Below are positions 35,775 to 46,896 of a stretch of DNA of 64,000 bases, piece after piece; the first letter of the stretch is position 1, and each line of letters starts with the position of its first letter. Position numbers and translations under genes: made by a program. This DNA is from Orobanche coerulescens. Taxonomy: Eukaryota > Streptophyta > Magnoliopsida > Lamiales > Orobanchaceae. The notes beneath the pieces were generated by a model that worked only from the letters and a program-made list of their open reading frames with translations, was not told the DNA's origin and did no database searches. Where the stretch lies: positions 111,895,501-111,959,500 of the forward strand of contig CM065811.1 of NCBI GenBank assembly GCA_033398695.1. Reading direction: 5' to 3'.

Positions 35775-37040
35775 TCATTTTGGAATCCATGTCTTTTTAA
35801 TTTTAATCGTTCGTCTTGGGCTTTTACAATTGGAAATATGGTGCTCGATTTTCAAACATTAACCGCAATATGGGATTTTTAAATTTAAGGAATCTTTGGA
35901 TTCATTTTTAAAACTCGATTTGAATCCTAATCCTTGTTTGTTTCACGAAAATTTTTGAACCGAAAGCAATTTTTCAAAATTGCCATTTCCGCAGGAAAAT
36001 TTGTCCGTTAAGTTTTTAAGTTCGTTTTGAAATTTTAATAAATTATTTTTGAAAATATTCTCTTTTTCAAGACAAAGAATGATTATTTTCAAAAATTTCC
36101 CCTTTTTCTTTCATTTTGTAAATTTTGATTTCCAATAATTTATTTTTCGCTTTGAGGGATTTGTTATCAATTAACGCATTTTGAGAATCCGTATGCAATA
36201 GTTCGAAAGCTTCAAAAAGTTCGTCGTGAGATGAGGTACTAACCTAGCTTTCGACGTCTCTTTCGTCGAATGAACTTCTTGCCATTAGTGCGAGATTATT
36301 TTGAATATAATCATCTTCTTCATCTTCGTCACTCCAAGTGACTATAAGCACTTCCTTCTTGGAAGTCGAGCCTCTACAATTTTTAGCAAAGTGGCCTAGT
36401 TTTCCACAGTTTCGACAATTATTGTCGAATTTATTTGACTCGTTCGAGTTCATGTCTTTTCTTCACCGGTTTAATGAGTTGGTATTTATTTATGTTCTTG
36501 GCATAAAATAGCGATTCTTCATTTTTATCGTCCACCGTGATGATTTCTTTATTTCTTGACATCTTAGATTTTAAAGGTATCGATCTTTGCTTCAGTTTCG
36601 GCTTGGCATTTCGAGATTTTAAAATTATCTCATAGTTTATTAGCGAACCAACGAGGGCGCTAAAATTGAGAGTGTTGAGATCTTTAGACTCCATTATAGC
36701 CGTAACCGTTCCGTTCCATTCAACAGGTAGTGATCATAAGATTTTCTTCACTTTTTAACTACTTGATAATGTTTTCCCAAAACAAGCTAGTCCACTAGTA
36801 ATGACCTAAAATCGGTGAAGCATGTTGGTTATGGACTCTTCGTTATTCATCGTAAAATGCTCGTAGTCGTGGATAAGCATATTGATCTTCGTGTCCTTGA
36901 CTTGGTTCGTTCCTTCATGTGTTACCTCTAACATTTTCCAAATATCTTTGGCATTATCACATGATGATATCCGGTTGTGTTCTTCCGGATTTAAAGCACA
37001 ATAAAGTAGTTGCGTTGCTTTACAATTGTGATGATTGTTT
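35775..37040 (-). pseudogene. gag: Copia gag, middle and C-terminal part (broken)
   Basis: Reading leftward on minus from 37040, the gag core resumes directly beside the Tekay-like insertion (LLYCALNPEEHNRISSC, IWKMLEVTHEGTNQVK), which is the UBN2-type gag domain of copia elements. A zinc knuckle follows near 36400 (CRNCGKLGHFAKNC, a complete CX2CX4HX4C), then an acidic stretch (WSDEDEEDD). After an in-frame TAG near 36243 comes a Lys/Glu/Asn-rich, probably coiled-coil part (ALIDNKSLKAKNKLLEIK), and then a second degraded knuckle. It is interrupted by several stops. No pol follows. The N-terminal part lies at 45877-46110 on the other side of the insertion. Confidence 0.8.
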
Positions 37041-38969
37041 TGTAATATCTGTACCTTTCCATGTTTTGCAGTTTCCATTTTTGGCGTATGTCTATTTATA
37101 TCGACTCGCTTGTAACCGTTTCGACGTTTTGAATCTACTTTATTCTTGGAGTTTTTCTATTTGGATGAGTTTTGGTGATGTTTTCACGTAATTTCATTTT
37201 ATGACATGTTTTGCCGTATGAACGTTCGATTCTTGTAAAACTCGTTCATTTCCGTTGTTTCTTGGTTTGTACAATTTCGTATGGTTGAGTTGGTCGTGTT
37301 GAGACTTTCGGTTTGCAAATCCGACGTCGTATCGTGATTTTCGGGCACTTGGGCCATTTTCGTAACTTCCTATAAGTTTAGGGAATTTCATATTCGTTGT
37401 CATATTTTGAATTCCCGGATAGTTGGAATGTTGTTTTCTTGTAATGGTTAGACTCCTCATCGAATATTCCTCGTAGCTGTATTTTCGGTTCGATAGCAGG
37501 TCCGAGCTTCGGAGTCGTCCGGAGTCGTTTGGACAGCAGCAGCCAGAACCTGCTATCCAGCAGGGTGTTACGGCCGTAATATTGGTCTCGTTACGGCCGT
37601 AATGTAACTTTAATTCTGGTATAACGGACAGCATTTTAAACATAGGCGATTGTAATGTCGATTTTCATTCTTTTTTTTCTCGTTTCTTCTTCGGGCGACG
37701 CAGAGGGCGAATTCCTTTAACTTCCATCCGAGAATTTTTCATATTCCTCCACTGTAGAGTCGAGCTATCATATCATAATCAGCATTATCATCTTCCATCA
37801 GTTGAATCCGAGGTATTTCCTCAGGAACCCTAATTTTGACGAATTTGGGGGTTTGTCGGGATTCTAGGGATTAGTTCCGAATTGTTCAATTATGTTACGA
37901 TATTCCTTACCGATTGTGATTATTGGGTGATTCCAAATCCATTTTTCTTGATTTTAATCCGTGAATTATCAATACGGGGGGATTTTGCGTAAACCCTCGC
38001 CCGTATCAATTGATCGTTCATTGTCGTAGCATGTAATCGGGGTTATGGGAGTATTCCTTTCGGTTATTGATGTCCGTTGGGACTGAGGTATGCTAATTCT
38101 TCGTTTAGGAACCGTCATTTTCCGTTCGGATCGTCCGTAGTCGATTTTCACTTCCGATTCTTCAAGAATGTCTCAAAGGCAAGTACTTTATATTTGTTTA
38201 CATGTTCTAGTATTTGAATTATGGCTGTATCGTGGTTGTTGTGGATGGATATGTGTATGTTCACCTAGGGACGGTCCGACGGGGCCTCTAGGGATACGTA
38301 TTGCCATGTGTGTGCGTATCACGAACTGTGGTTAACCACCCAGGGATGTCCGACGGGGCTCTGCGGGGTACGGTGGCCATGAGTCTCGTACCAAGGTTAA
38401 CTTTGAATTATGATTGTTGGAGATAATGTGTTTTGTGATTGTACATTATAAATATCCCGGAATATAAAATGGTTTCTAAAATGATTTTTGGCGCATATAT
38501 TCATTTGATTAGAATGTAGTTCAAATGGATTGTACTTGCACTAGCAGTTGTCGCTAACCCCTTAAATGGGGGAAATACTTTTTGTATTTCAGGTACCGGT
38601 CTAGGAAACAAGCGAGCATTCGAGCCGTACGAGGATGATGGGCAAGCATGATACTGTCCAATAGTTGATTATTGGTGTTCTGTTTTGTCGGTTATTATTG
38701 ATGTCTTGTTTTGGGATTTCTGTATTATAAAATTAGTTTAAGTACTCGAGTACTTCCTCTTTTAAAATTGTTAATGAGGTGTTCCCATTTTGGGAAATGG
38801 ATTTGATGTTAGATTTTATTTGTCGGATGGTAGTCTTTTATTTGAATTGTCGTTTTATGGAAGATTGTATGTCGTTGTCGAATGTCTTGTTGGTACGTTA
38901 GCCTGGTGGATTCCACAGTGTGGGGTCCACGGCGCTGTAATATGCCCTGATCGTCTTGGGGGTGTTACA
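37041..38969 (+). repeat. 5' LTR of Tekay-like element 1 (1929 bp)
   Basis: It runs from TGTAATATC to TGTTACA. The perfect palindrome TTACGGCCGTAA occurs at 37568-37579 and 37591-37602, and TATAAC follows at 37620, 17 bp after the second copy. Further on are two GTCCGACGGGG-containing blocks (about 38265-38390) and an acceptor-like TTTCAG near 38592. No gene is present. Confidence 0.87.
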
Positions 38970-39193
38970 GAAGATGGTATCGGAGCTTTAGGTTTATGGA
39001 TACCTAGGCTGTCGGTTATTTGGGTCTAGTCGAGTGTCGTTTTTGAACAGTATCACTGTTATGCCATCATCTCAGTACGCTGGTGCTCGTAAGTTTTTCC
39101 TAACTTGACTCGTTTCACCATTCTTTTCTATTCCTGTCTTAGTATCTTGTTGCGTTTTGCGTTTGAATTGTACTTACCCGTTACTTCTCCAGA
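38970..39193 (+). other. Primer-binding site and leader of Tekay-like element 1
   Basis: GAAGA then TGGTATCGGAGC (38975-38986) is complementary to the 3' end of initiator tRNA-Met except for one base (G in place of A). About 200 bp of leader follow before the gag frame. Confidence 0.8.
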
Positions 39194-42100
39194 ATTCCTA
39201 CTGGTAGAGGATGCGGACGCGGGCGCGGACGCGGTAGGGGACATGGCGCAACCGGTGGGGCGGCCATGTCCGATCACTCGGGAACTGATTCGATGATGCC
39301 TTCTTTGTCGAACAGTGTTCCGCCTAGTTCTGGGGGTCAGCAGGACCAGTCTGCTAGCTCCGGTAATGCACATGAGAATGTTGGAGTGGCCAACATTCTG
39401 CAGCAAGTAGCGAACCAGATGACGCTACTGACTCAGGCCATTTTGGTCGGCCAGGCTAATGCTAACCCGGTTCCGCCTACTGGATCCGGAAATGATAAGT
39501 TACTTCAGGACGTGATTCGTATGCGTCCTTCGCAGTTTGATGGTGCTTCCGACCCTTCCGGTTGGGAGAATTGGCTATTCGAGATGGAAAAAGTATTTGA
39601 GGCTGCTAGCTGCTCTGAGGAGAGGAAGGTACCCATTGCTCAGTACTTCCTCGCCAAAGAGGCGGCAACGTGGTGGCAAGCAGTGAAATCGCGTGACCGG
39701 GCAGCTACGTGGGCAGAGTTTCGGGATATGATGGAAGATGAATTCTGTCCACGGCCAGTGAAAGAGGGGAGAATCCAAGCCTTCTTTGAGGCTAAGCCCC
39801 AGGATGTTCCTATCTCTCAAGCTATCAAAGACTACAACCAACAGCTTCATTATGTAAGAAACCGAGTCCGAGATGAGCTTGATAAGATCCGCCACTTCGA
39901 TATGCGAATGAAACCGAGGGTGCGTCATTACATGTCTGGTCTGGGATGCACAACTATGAAAGAGTATCAGAATAAAGCGATGGCTTATGAAATGTCATTT
40001 TCTGCGACAGAGACGGCAACCGAAGGAAAGAAGCAGAAGACCTCCAGTCAGTTTTCGGGAGGCAAGTCAGGAGGGTATCCGAAGGCTCAGTCTGGTTTGC
40101 GAGTCTTCGGCAGTCAGTCGCCATCAGTTGGGCAAGGAAACGGTTCTAAGTCTGCCCCTACTGGTTCCGTTTGCGGTCCTAGGTGCTTCAACTGTAGTCG
40201 TCCGGGCTACATGATGAGTGAGTGTGATAGGCCTCCGATTCAGTGTCTTGCTTGTGGTCGGATGGGTCATCGTGCTAAGTTTTGTACGGATGCATCTCGG
40301 GCTCCAGTTACTCAGATATCAGCCCCAGCTGCGGGAGAGCCGAGTGTGAATCGAGCAAGCAGGTTCCTCGGCCCGCAGAGTTTTGGTAGAGGTCGAGGAC
40401 GTGGGCAGCCTTCTAGAGGGGGAGCTTCTAGTGCGGGGTCTGTTCCGCACCATGTGTATGAGATGAGGCAAGCTGGAGATCCCGACGCGATGGTGGCTAC
40501 AGGTACCGTTCACATCCTTGACCATCCTGTTTCCGTATTATTCGATTCTGGTGCTACGCATTCTTTCATATCTATGGATTATGTGCGTCGTCTGCATATT
40601 GATTGCCTAGTTGCGTGTGAACCATTTGTTTTGAAACTGCCTAGTGGGTATAGCATCGTGGGGGATCGTGAGATTAGAGATTTTCCAGTGAGTATCGCGG
40701 GGAGGGTTTGGCCTTCTAATCTGATTGCTGTAGATATTAGAGATGAGGATTTGATTCTTGGAGAGGATTGGCTGGATCGTCATGGGGCGATCATGAATTA
40801 TAGAACGAGGACCGTTTCGATGTTAGCCTCTGACGGTACCGAGCATTCTTTTGTGGGGCGTAAGCGGAGTAGCCAGAGACTCCTGATCAGCGCCTTGAGG
40901 GCGGTGAGGCTTCTTCGGGGAGGTTGCACGGGTTATTGGTGTTACGCTTTGAGATCGGAAGAAGGGGGAGTCGAGCTCTCGTCTATTCCGGTAGTGTGTG
41001 AGTATCCTGATGTCTTTCCAGACGAGTTGCCGGGTTTACCGCCGGACCGAGAAGTTGAGTTTACCGTCGATTTAGAGCTGGGTGTAACACCGATTTCTAA
41101 GACGCCATACCATATGGCGCCTGCCGAGATGCTTGAGTTGAATAAAAAGTTGGGAGAGTTGCTAGACATGGGGTATATTCGACCGAGCGCTTCACCTTGG
41201 GGCGCACCGGTCCTGTTTGTGGAGAAGAAGGATGAGTCACTTCGTTTGTGCATTGACTACCGAGAGTTGAACAAAGTGACCATCAAAAACAAGTATCCGC
41301 TCCCGGGGATAGATGATTTATTCAACCAATTGCAAGGGGCAACCGTGTTTTCGAAGATTGATTTGAGATCGGGGTATTATCAGCTCCGAGTGAAGGAAAC
41401 CGATATTCCGAAGACGGCCTTTCAGACGAGATACGATCACTATGAGTTTGTGGTTATGCCTTTTGGGCTAACCAACGCCCCAGCCGTGTTCATACAGCTT
41501 ATGAACAAAGTCTTTATCGGGTACCTCGATAAGTGTGTAGTTTTTATCGATGACATCCTGATTTATTCGAGAAGCGAGGAGGAGCACGCCCGTCATTTGC
41601 ATATCGTGTTAGATATTTTGAGAACTTATCATCTTTTTGCGAAGTTCTCAAAGTGTGAGTTTTGGTTACGGGAGGTTATGTTTCTCGGTCATATGATCTC
41701 GGCCGAGGGTGTTCGTGTGGACCCACATAAGGTAGAGGCAGTGTTGGATTGGGCGCCTCCCAAGAACGTGAACGAGGTCCGTAGTTTTCTGGGTTTGGCC
41801 GGATATTACCGTAGATTCGTCGAGGGATTCTCTAAGCTTGCTCGACCGCTGACTCAGTTGTTACAGAAGTCAGAGAAGTTTGTGTGGACCGATGTGAGGC
41901 AGAATAGTTTTGAGGAGTTGAAGAAGCGGTTGACGACCACTCCTATTTTGGCTTTACCGATTGGTAATGAGGGTTTCTCAGTTTTTAGTGATGCTTCGGG
42001 CCAAGGGCTCGGATGTATACTTATGCATCACGGGAGGACGATTGCCTATGCTTCCTGTCAGTTGAAACCGTACGAGTTGAATTACCAAACGCACGATATT

Positions 42101-43877
42101 GAGTTGGCCGCAGTTGTATTTGCGCTGAAGATCTGGCGTCATTACTTGTATGGATCGTCGTGTCAGATTTTCACCGATCACAAGAGCTTAAAGTACATTT
42201 TCACGCAGAAAGAGCTTAATATGAGACAGCGGAGATGGTTGGAGTTGATTAAGTATTACGACCTCGAGATTCTCTATCATCCGAGCAAGGCAAATGTGGT
42301 GGCAGATGCCTTGAGCCATAAATCAGTATCGCTTCGGGCGCTTGAATTGCATACGGCTCAGTCGGGACTTCAGCGAGAGTTTATGAGGTTGAGCATTGAG
42401 ATTGTGCTACCAGAAAGTTCTGGGCAGTTGAATACACTTGAGATTTCGTCGTGTTTAGTCGACGACATTAAGTCAGGATAGTTAGAGGACCCGATGTCTA
42501 TTCAGCTTCGAGAGAGTGTAGGGAAAGGGAAAGCCCCAGGATTCGTTATTCATGAGGACGGTGTGTTGAGATTACGAGGTCGGTTGTGTGTTCTGAACGA
42601 CTCGAAATTGAGGCAGAGTATTATGCGAGAGGCTCATGCGTCACCTTACTCAGTCCATCCGGGCTCGAGTAAAATGTATAAGGATTTGAGAAAAAATTTT
42701 TGGTGGAACGACATGAAGAATGAGGTAGTTCAGTTTGTGGCTAAGTGTTTGACTTGTCAGCAAGTCAAGATTGAGCATCAGTGGCCAGCCGGGTTGTTGA
42801 AACCACTTCCCGTGGAAGTGGGAGGATATCTCTATGGATTTTGTCACGGGCTTACCGAGGATGAAGACTGGTATGAATATGGTGTCGGTGATTGTAGGCC
42901 GACTGACTAAGTTGGCGCATTTTCTGGGCATCAAGGATACTTGGGGTCCAGAAAAATTGGCTCGTATTTTTATCGCGCAGATAATGAGACTTCATGGTAC
43001 GCCAAAGATCATTATTTCGGACAGAGATGGCCGATTTGTATCGCATTTTTGGCAGGCGGTACATAAAGCATTGGAGACACAGTTACGTTTGAGCACTTCA
43101 TTCCATCCCCAGACCGATGGGCAGTCCGAGCGTACTATTCAGACGTTCGAGGATATATTGCGCGCGTGTGCGTTAGATTGGAGTAGTGACTGGGAGGAAC
43201 ATCTGGCCTTGATTGAGTTTACTTATAATAATAGCTGGCACGCGCCGATTAATATGGCACCATATGAGGCACTTTATGGCTGGCGTTGTCGATCGCCGAT
43301 ATGTTAGGATGAGCCGTCCGATCTAGTTGGCACCGAGCCAGACCTTGTGTTAGAGACGAGGGAGAAAGTTGAGTTGATTAGAAAGAGAATGTTGGCTGCT
43401 CAGAGTCGACAAAAGTCTTATGCGGATGTTAGGCGTCGACCCTTGGAGTTTGCGGTGGGAGATCATGTTCTGTTGAGAGTGTCTCCATCGAAGGGAGTTT
43501 TCCGTTTTGGGAAAAAGGGGAAGCTCAGTCCGAGGTATATTGGGCCTTTCGAGATATTGGAGAGAGTCAGTGAGTTGGCATACCTTTTGGCTTTACCTCC
43601 GTCGCTGAGTCATGTTCATCGCGTATTTCATGTTTCCCAGTTGAGGAAGTACGTTCCGGACCTATCCCACATTATTGATTTTGGAGACGTGGAGATCGAG
43701 AAGGATGTTACGTTTGAGGAGAGGCCCGTCAAGATTTTGGAGCATCGAGACAAGCAGTTAAGGCACAAAACCATTCCTTTGGTTAAGGTGCAATGGTCGA
43801 GGCACGGAACAGAAGAAGCGACGTGGGAGTTAGAGGAGGATATGCGTTCGAGGCACCCCGAGCTTTTTGATTCTTAA
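39194..43877 (+). pseudogene. gag-pol: Gag-pol polyprotein of Tekay-like element 1 (broken)
   Basis: The polyprotein has capsid/nucleocapsid, protease, reverse transcriptase, RNase H, integrase and chromodomain in order. The expected start is ATT at 39194, where element 2 has ATG. The next in-frame ATG is 39266. Gag core ([12 protein letters not shown]) lies near 39560. Of two zinc knuckles, the first (about 40180) has Tyr in place of His and the second ([14 protein letters not shown]) is intact. Protease DSGATHS starts at 40544. The reverse transcriptase FIDD motif is near 41550 and lacks one Val codon of element 2. RNase H includes SDASGQGLG and TDHKSLKY. Lesions: TAG at 42479-42481; a short deletion near 42815 causing a frameshift in the integrase; TAG for Trp at 43305-43307. 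Integrase D, D and E residues remain (MDFVTG, SDRDGRF, GQSERTIQ). The C-terminal chromodomain ([17 protein letters not shown], about 43780-43830) supports a Tekay/Del-type chromovirus. Confidence 0.9.
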
Positions 43878-43912
43878 GTTTCGGGATGAAACTTTATTTT
43901 AGAGGGGGAGAA
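43878..43912 (+). other. Polypurine tract region of Tekay-like element 1
   Basis: After the stop comes TTTCGGGATGAAAC, then AGAGGGGGAGAA directly before the 3' LTR TGTAATA. This purine tract primes plus-strand DNA synthesis. Confidence 0.75.
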
Positions 43913-45871
43913 TGTAATATCCGTACCTTTCCATTTTTAGTAGTTTTCATTTTTGGCGTATGTCTATTTATATCGACTCGCTTGTAACCGTTTCGACGTT
44001 TTGAATCTACTTTATTCTTGGAGTTTTTCCATTTGGATGAATTTTGGTGATGTTTTCACGTAATTTCATTTTATGACATGTTTTGCCATATGAACGTTTG
44101 ATTCTTGTAAAACTCGTTCATTTCCGTTTTTTCTTGGTTTGTACAAGTTCGTATGGTTGAGTTGGTCGTTTTAAGACTTTCGGTTTGCAAATCCGACATC
44201 GTATCGTGATTTTCGGGCACTTGGGCCATTTTCGTAATTTCCTATAAGTTTAGGGAATTTCATATTCGTTGTCGTATTTCGAATTCCCGGATAGTCGGAA
44301 TGTTGTTTTCTTGTAATGGTTAGACTTGTCATCGAATATTCTTCATAGCCGTATTTTCGGTTCGATAGCAGGTCCGAGCTTCGGAGTCGTCCGGAGTCGT
44401 TTGGACAGCAGCAGCCAGAACCTGCTGTCCAGCAGGTTGTTACGGCAGTAACACCCCTTTTGTTACGGCCGTAATATTGGTCTCGTTATGGCCGTAATGT
44501 AACTTTGATTACGGCCGTAACGGCCCGCTGTTTTAAGAATAGCGGGCAGTTCAGAATGTCAGTTTTTCATTCTTTTTTTTTCTCGTTTCTTCTTCGGGCG
44601 ACGCAGAGGGTGAATTCCTTCAACTTCCATTCGAGAATTTTTCGTATTCCTCCACTGTAGAGTCGAGCTATCATATCATAATCAGCATTATCATCTTCCA
44701 TCAGTTGAATCCAAGGTATTTCCTCAGGAACCCTAACTTTGACGAATTTGGGGGTTTTTCGGGATTCTAGGGATTAGTTCCGAATTGTTCAATTATGTTA
44801 CGATATTCCTTACCGATTGTGATTATTGGGTGATTCCAAATCCATTTTCCTAGATTTTAATCCGTGAATTATCAATACGAGGGGATTTTGCGTAAACCCT
44901 CGCCCGTATCGATTGATCGTTCATTGTCGTAGCATGTGATCGGGGTTATGGGAGTATTCCTTTCGGTTATTGATGTCGGTTGGGACTGAGTTATAATAAT
45001 TCTTCATTTAGGAACCGTCATTTTCCGTTCGGATCGTCCGTAGTCGATTTTCACTTCCGATTCTTCAAGAATGTCTCAAAGGCAAGTACTTTACATTTGT
45101 TTACATGTTCTAGTATTTGAATTATGGCATGTATCGTGGTTGTTGTGGATGGATATGTGTATGTTCACCTAGGGACGGTCCGACGGGGCCTCTAGGATAC
45201 GTATTGCCGTGTGTGTGCGTATCACGAATTGTGGTTAACCACCCAGGGATGTCCGACGGGGCTCTGCGGGGTACGGTGGCCATGAGTCTCGTACCAAGAT
45301 TAACTTTGAATTATGATTGTTGGAGATAATGTGTTTTGTGATTATACATTATAAATATTCCAGAATATAAAATGGTTTCTAAATTGATTTTTGGCGCATA
45401 TATTCATCTGATTAGAATTTAGTTCAAATGGATTGTACTTGCACTAGCAGTTGTCGCTAACCCCTTAAATGGGGGAAATACTTCTTGTATTTCACGTACC
45501 GGTCTTGGAGACAAGCGAGCATTCGAGCCGTACGAGGATGATGGTCAAGCATGATACTGTCCAGTAGTTGATTATTGGTGTTCTATTTTGTCGGTTATTA
45601 TTGATGTCTTGTTTTGGGATTTCTGTATTATAAAATTGGTTTAAGTACTCGAGTACTTCCTCTTTTAAAATTGTTAATGAGGTGTTCCCGTTTTGGGAAA
45701 TGGATTTGATGTTAGATTTTATTTGTCGGATGGTAGTCTTTTATTTGAATTGTCGTTTTATTAAGATCGTATGTCGTTGTCGAATGTCTTGTTGGTACGT
45801 TAGCCTGGTGGATTCCACAGTGTGGGGTCCACAACGATGTAATATGCCCTGATCGTCTTGGGGGTGTTACA
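43913..45871 (+). repeat. 3' LTR of Tekay-like element 1 (1959 bp)
   Basis: It is close to the 5' LTR but has a longer palindrome block: TTACGGCCGTAA at 44463-44474 and 44509-44520, with a TTATGGCCGTAA variant between. The block duplicates part of the region, and the TATAAC seen in the 5' LTR is not evident here. It ends TGTTACA at 45871. Confidence 0.87.
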
Positions 45872-45876
45872 CGTTT

Positions 45877-46110
45877 TTTCATTCTTCATCACTATCATAT
45901 TCGAAGCTTTTGAGAGAGCCGTCCGGTTTTGTAGGAATTTTCGGACCGAAGCAAATAACCTTCGAAAGCTCGAAATCATAATCTTGGATGAATATCGACA
46001 TCTTCTTTTTCCATATCATAAAATTTGATCCATCAAAGAAAGGAGCTCGATTTAAGGAGAGGCCTTGGACCGGTGTAAAATGAAGCGCCGTTTGATCTTT
46101 TATCCTTGGA
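45877..46110 (-). pseudogene. gag: Copia gag, N-terminal part (broken)
   Basis: On minus, a frame from about 46110 reads LSLNRAPFFDGSNFMIWKKK, then MSIFIQDYDFELSKVI and PTKPDGSLKSFEYDSDEE, and stops at TGA (45879-45881). This is the standard N-terminus of plant copia gag (PPxFDGxNYxxWK). The frame would continue at 37040 if the Tekay-like element were absent. No in-frame ATG is evident at the expected place. Confidence 0.8.
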
Positions 46111-46135
46111 TGTTAAGTCGACTATAATAGATACC

Positions 46136-46150
46136 CTCTCTGATAACAGT
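46136..46150 (-). other. Copia primer-binding site
   Basis: On minus, CCCAACA (LTR end) is followed by ACTGTTATCAGAGAGG, a tRNA-Met-type primer site with mismatches. The region 46111-46135 between it and gag is short leader. Confidence 0.6.
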
Positions 46151-46896
46151 TGTTGGGAATTTGGTACCGCCACTTAGAATAGTGTGGTGTAGAGTTTTAA
46201 AACTCTTTTGCGTTTGCAGAAGCGCAATTAAATTATGGAATATAAACGTATAGAGGTTTGGCCAAATATGCCTACGTCCTCTCTTTGTTTCTTTTTCTAT
46301 AGGCTTAAGATAAACCTTTTCGCCTTGTCTTCTATCTGTCTGAGGTAAACCATTACAATCTTGTCTTCTATCGGTCCTAGATAAACCATTATGCTCTTGT
46401 CTTTATGTCAGTCCAAGCTAAACCATTTTTCTTTTCTCTCGGACAAGGAATCAACCTATCTAGCTTTCGATTGGTATTATACAAACCTCACATGGATTTA
46501 GATATGATTCTAATAAAGTCGGGCCAACGATCTTAATAACATTGAATCAATCTATAGTCCTTTCTTTCCTCTCGTGTATATAGTTTAGTGTATGAACACT
46601 CAAACACTTGACACTATAGCTCGATTACAACAAAAAAGATTAATATAACAATATCTGAAGTATATATGATTTGCTTGGAGTTGGTGTTTTGAATGATACC
46701 AAATGTTTTGGTATTTACAGGCCTAAAACCTCAACTAGCCGTTAGCTGGATGTCTTCATTAGCATGCGATATTTCCATGTTTAGCATGTGCGAAGCCCTT
46801 TTAACGTACGTTATCTTCTGCTGTTGCGTACGTTATCTGTTGTTCAGATCAGTTAGTGGCTATTGCATCTTTCATTTAGCGTGTGCTAATATTAAC
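46151..46896 (-). repeat. Copia LTR copy 2, left part
   Basis: It starts TGTTGGGAAT on plus. From 46413 onward it matches 34445 onward, which identifies the array's neighbour as the same LTR family. It is split by Tekay-like element 2 with duplication TTAAC at 46892-46896. About 300 bp (46151-46412) have no counterpart in copy 1 within the window. Confidence 0.82.

Larger units (their letters stand above)
37041..45871 (+). mobile_element. Tekay-like Ty3/gypsy chromovirus 1
   Basis: This 8831-bp element has two LTRs (1929 and 1959 bp), a primer site, a gag-pol region ending in a chromodomain, and a polypurine tract. It is inserted in the copia gag. Flanks are TGTTT (37036-37040) and CGTTT (45872-45876), a 5-bp target duplication with one mismatch. 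Gag-pol is inactivated by a lost start codon, two nonsense changes and a frameshift. It shares the TGGTATCGGAGC primer-site variant with the array. Confidence 0.88.
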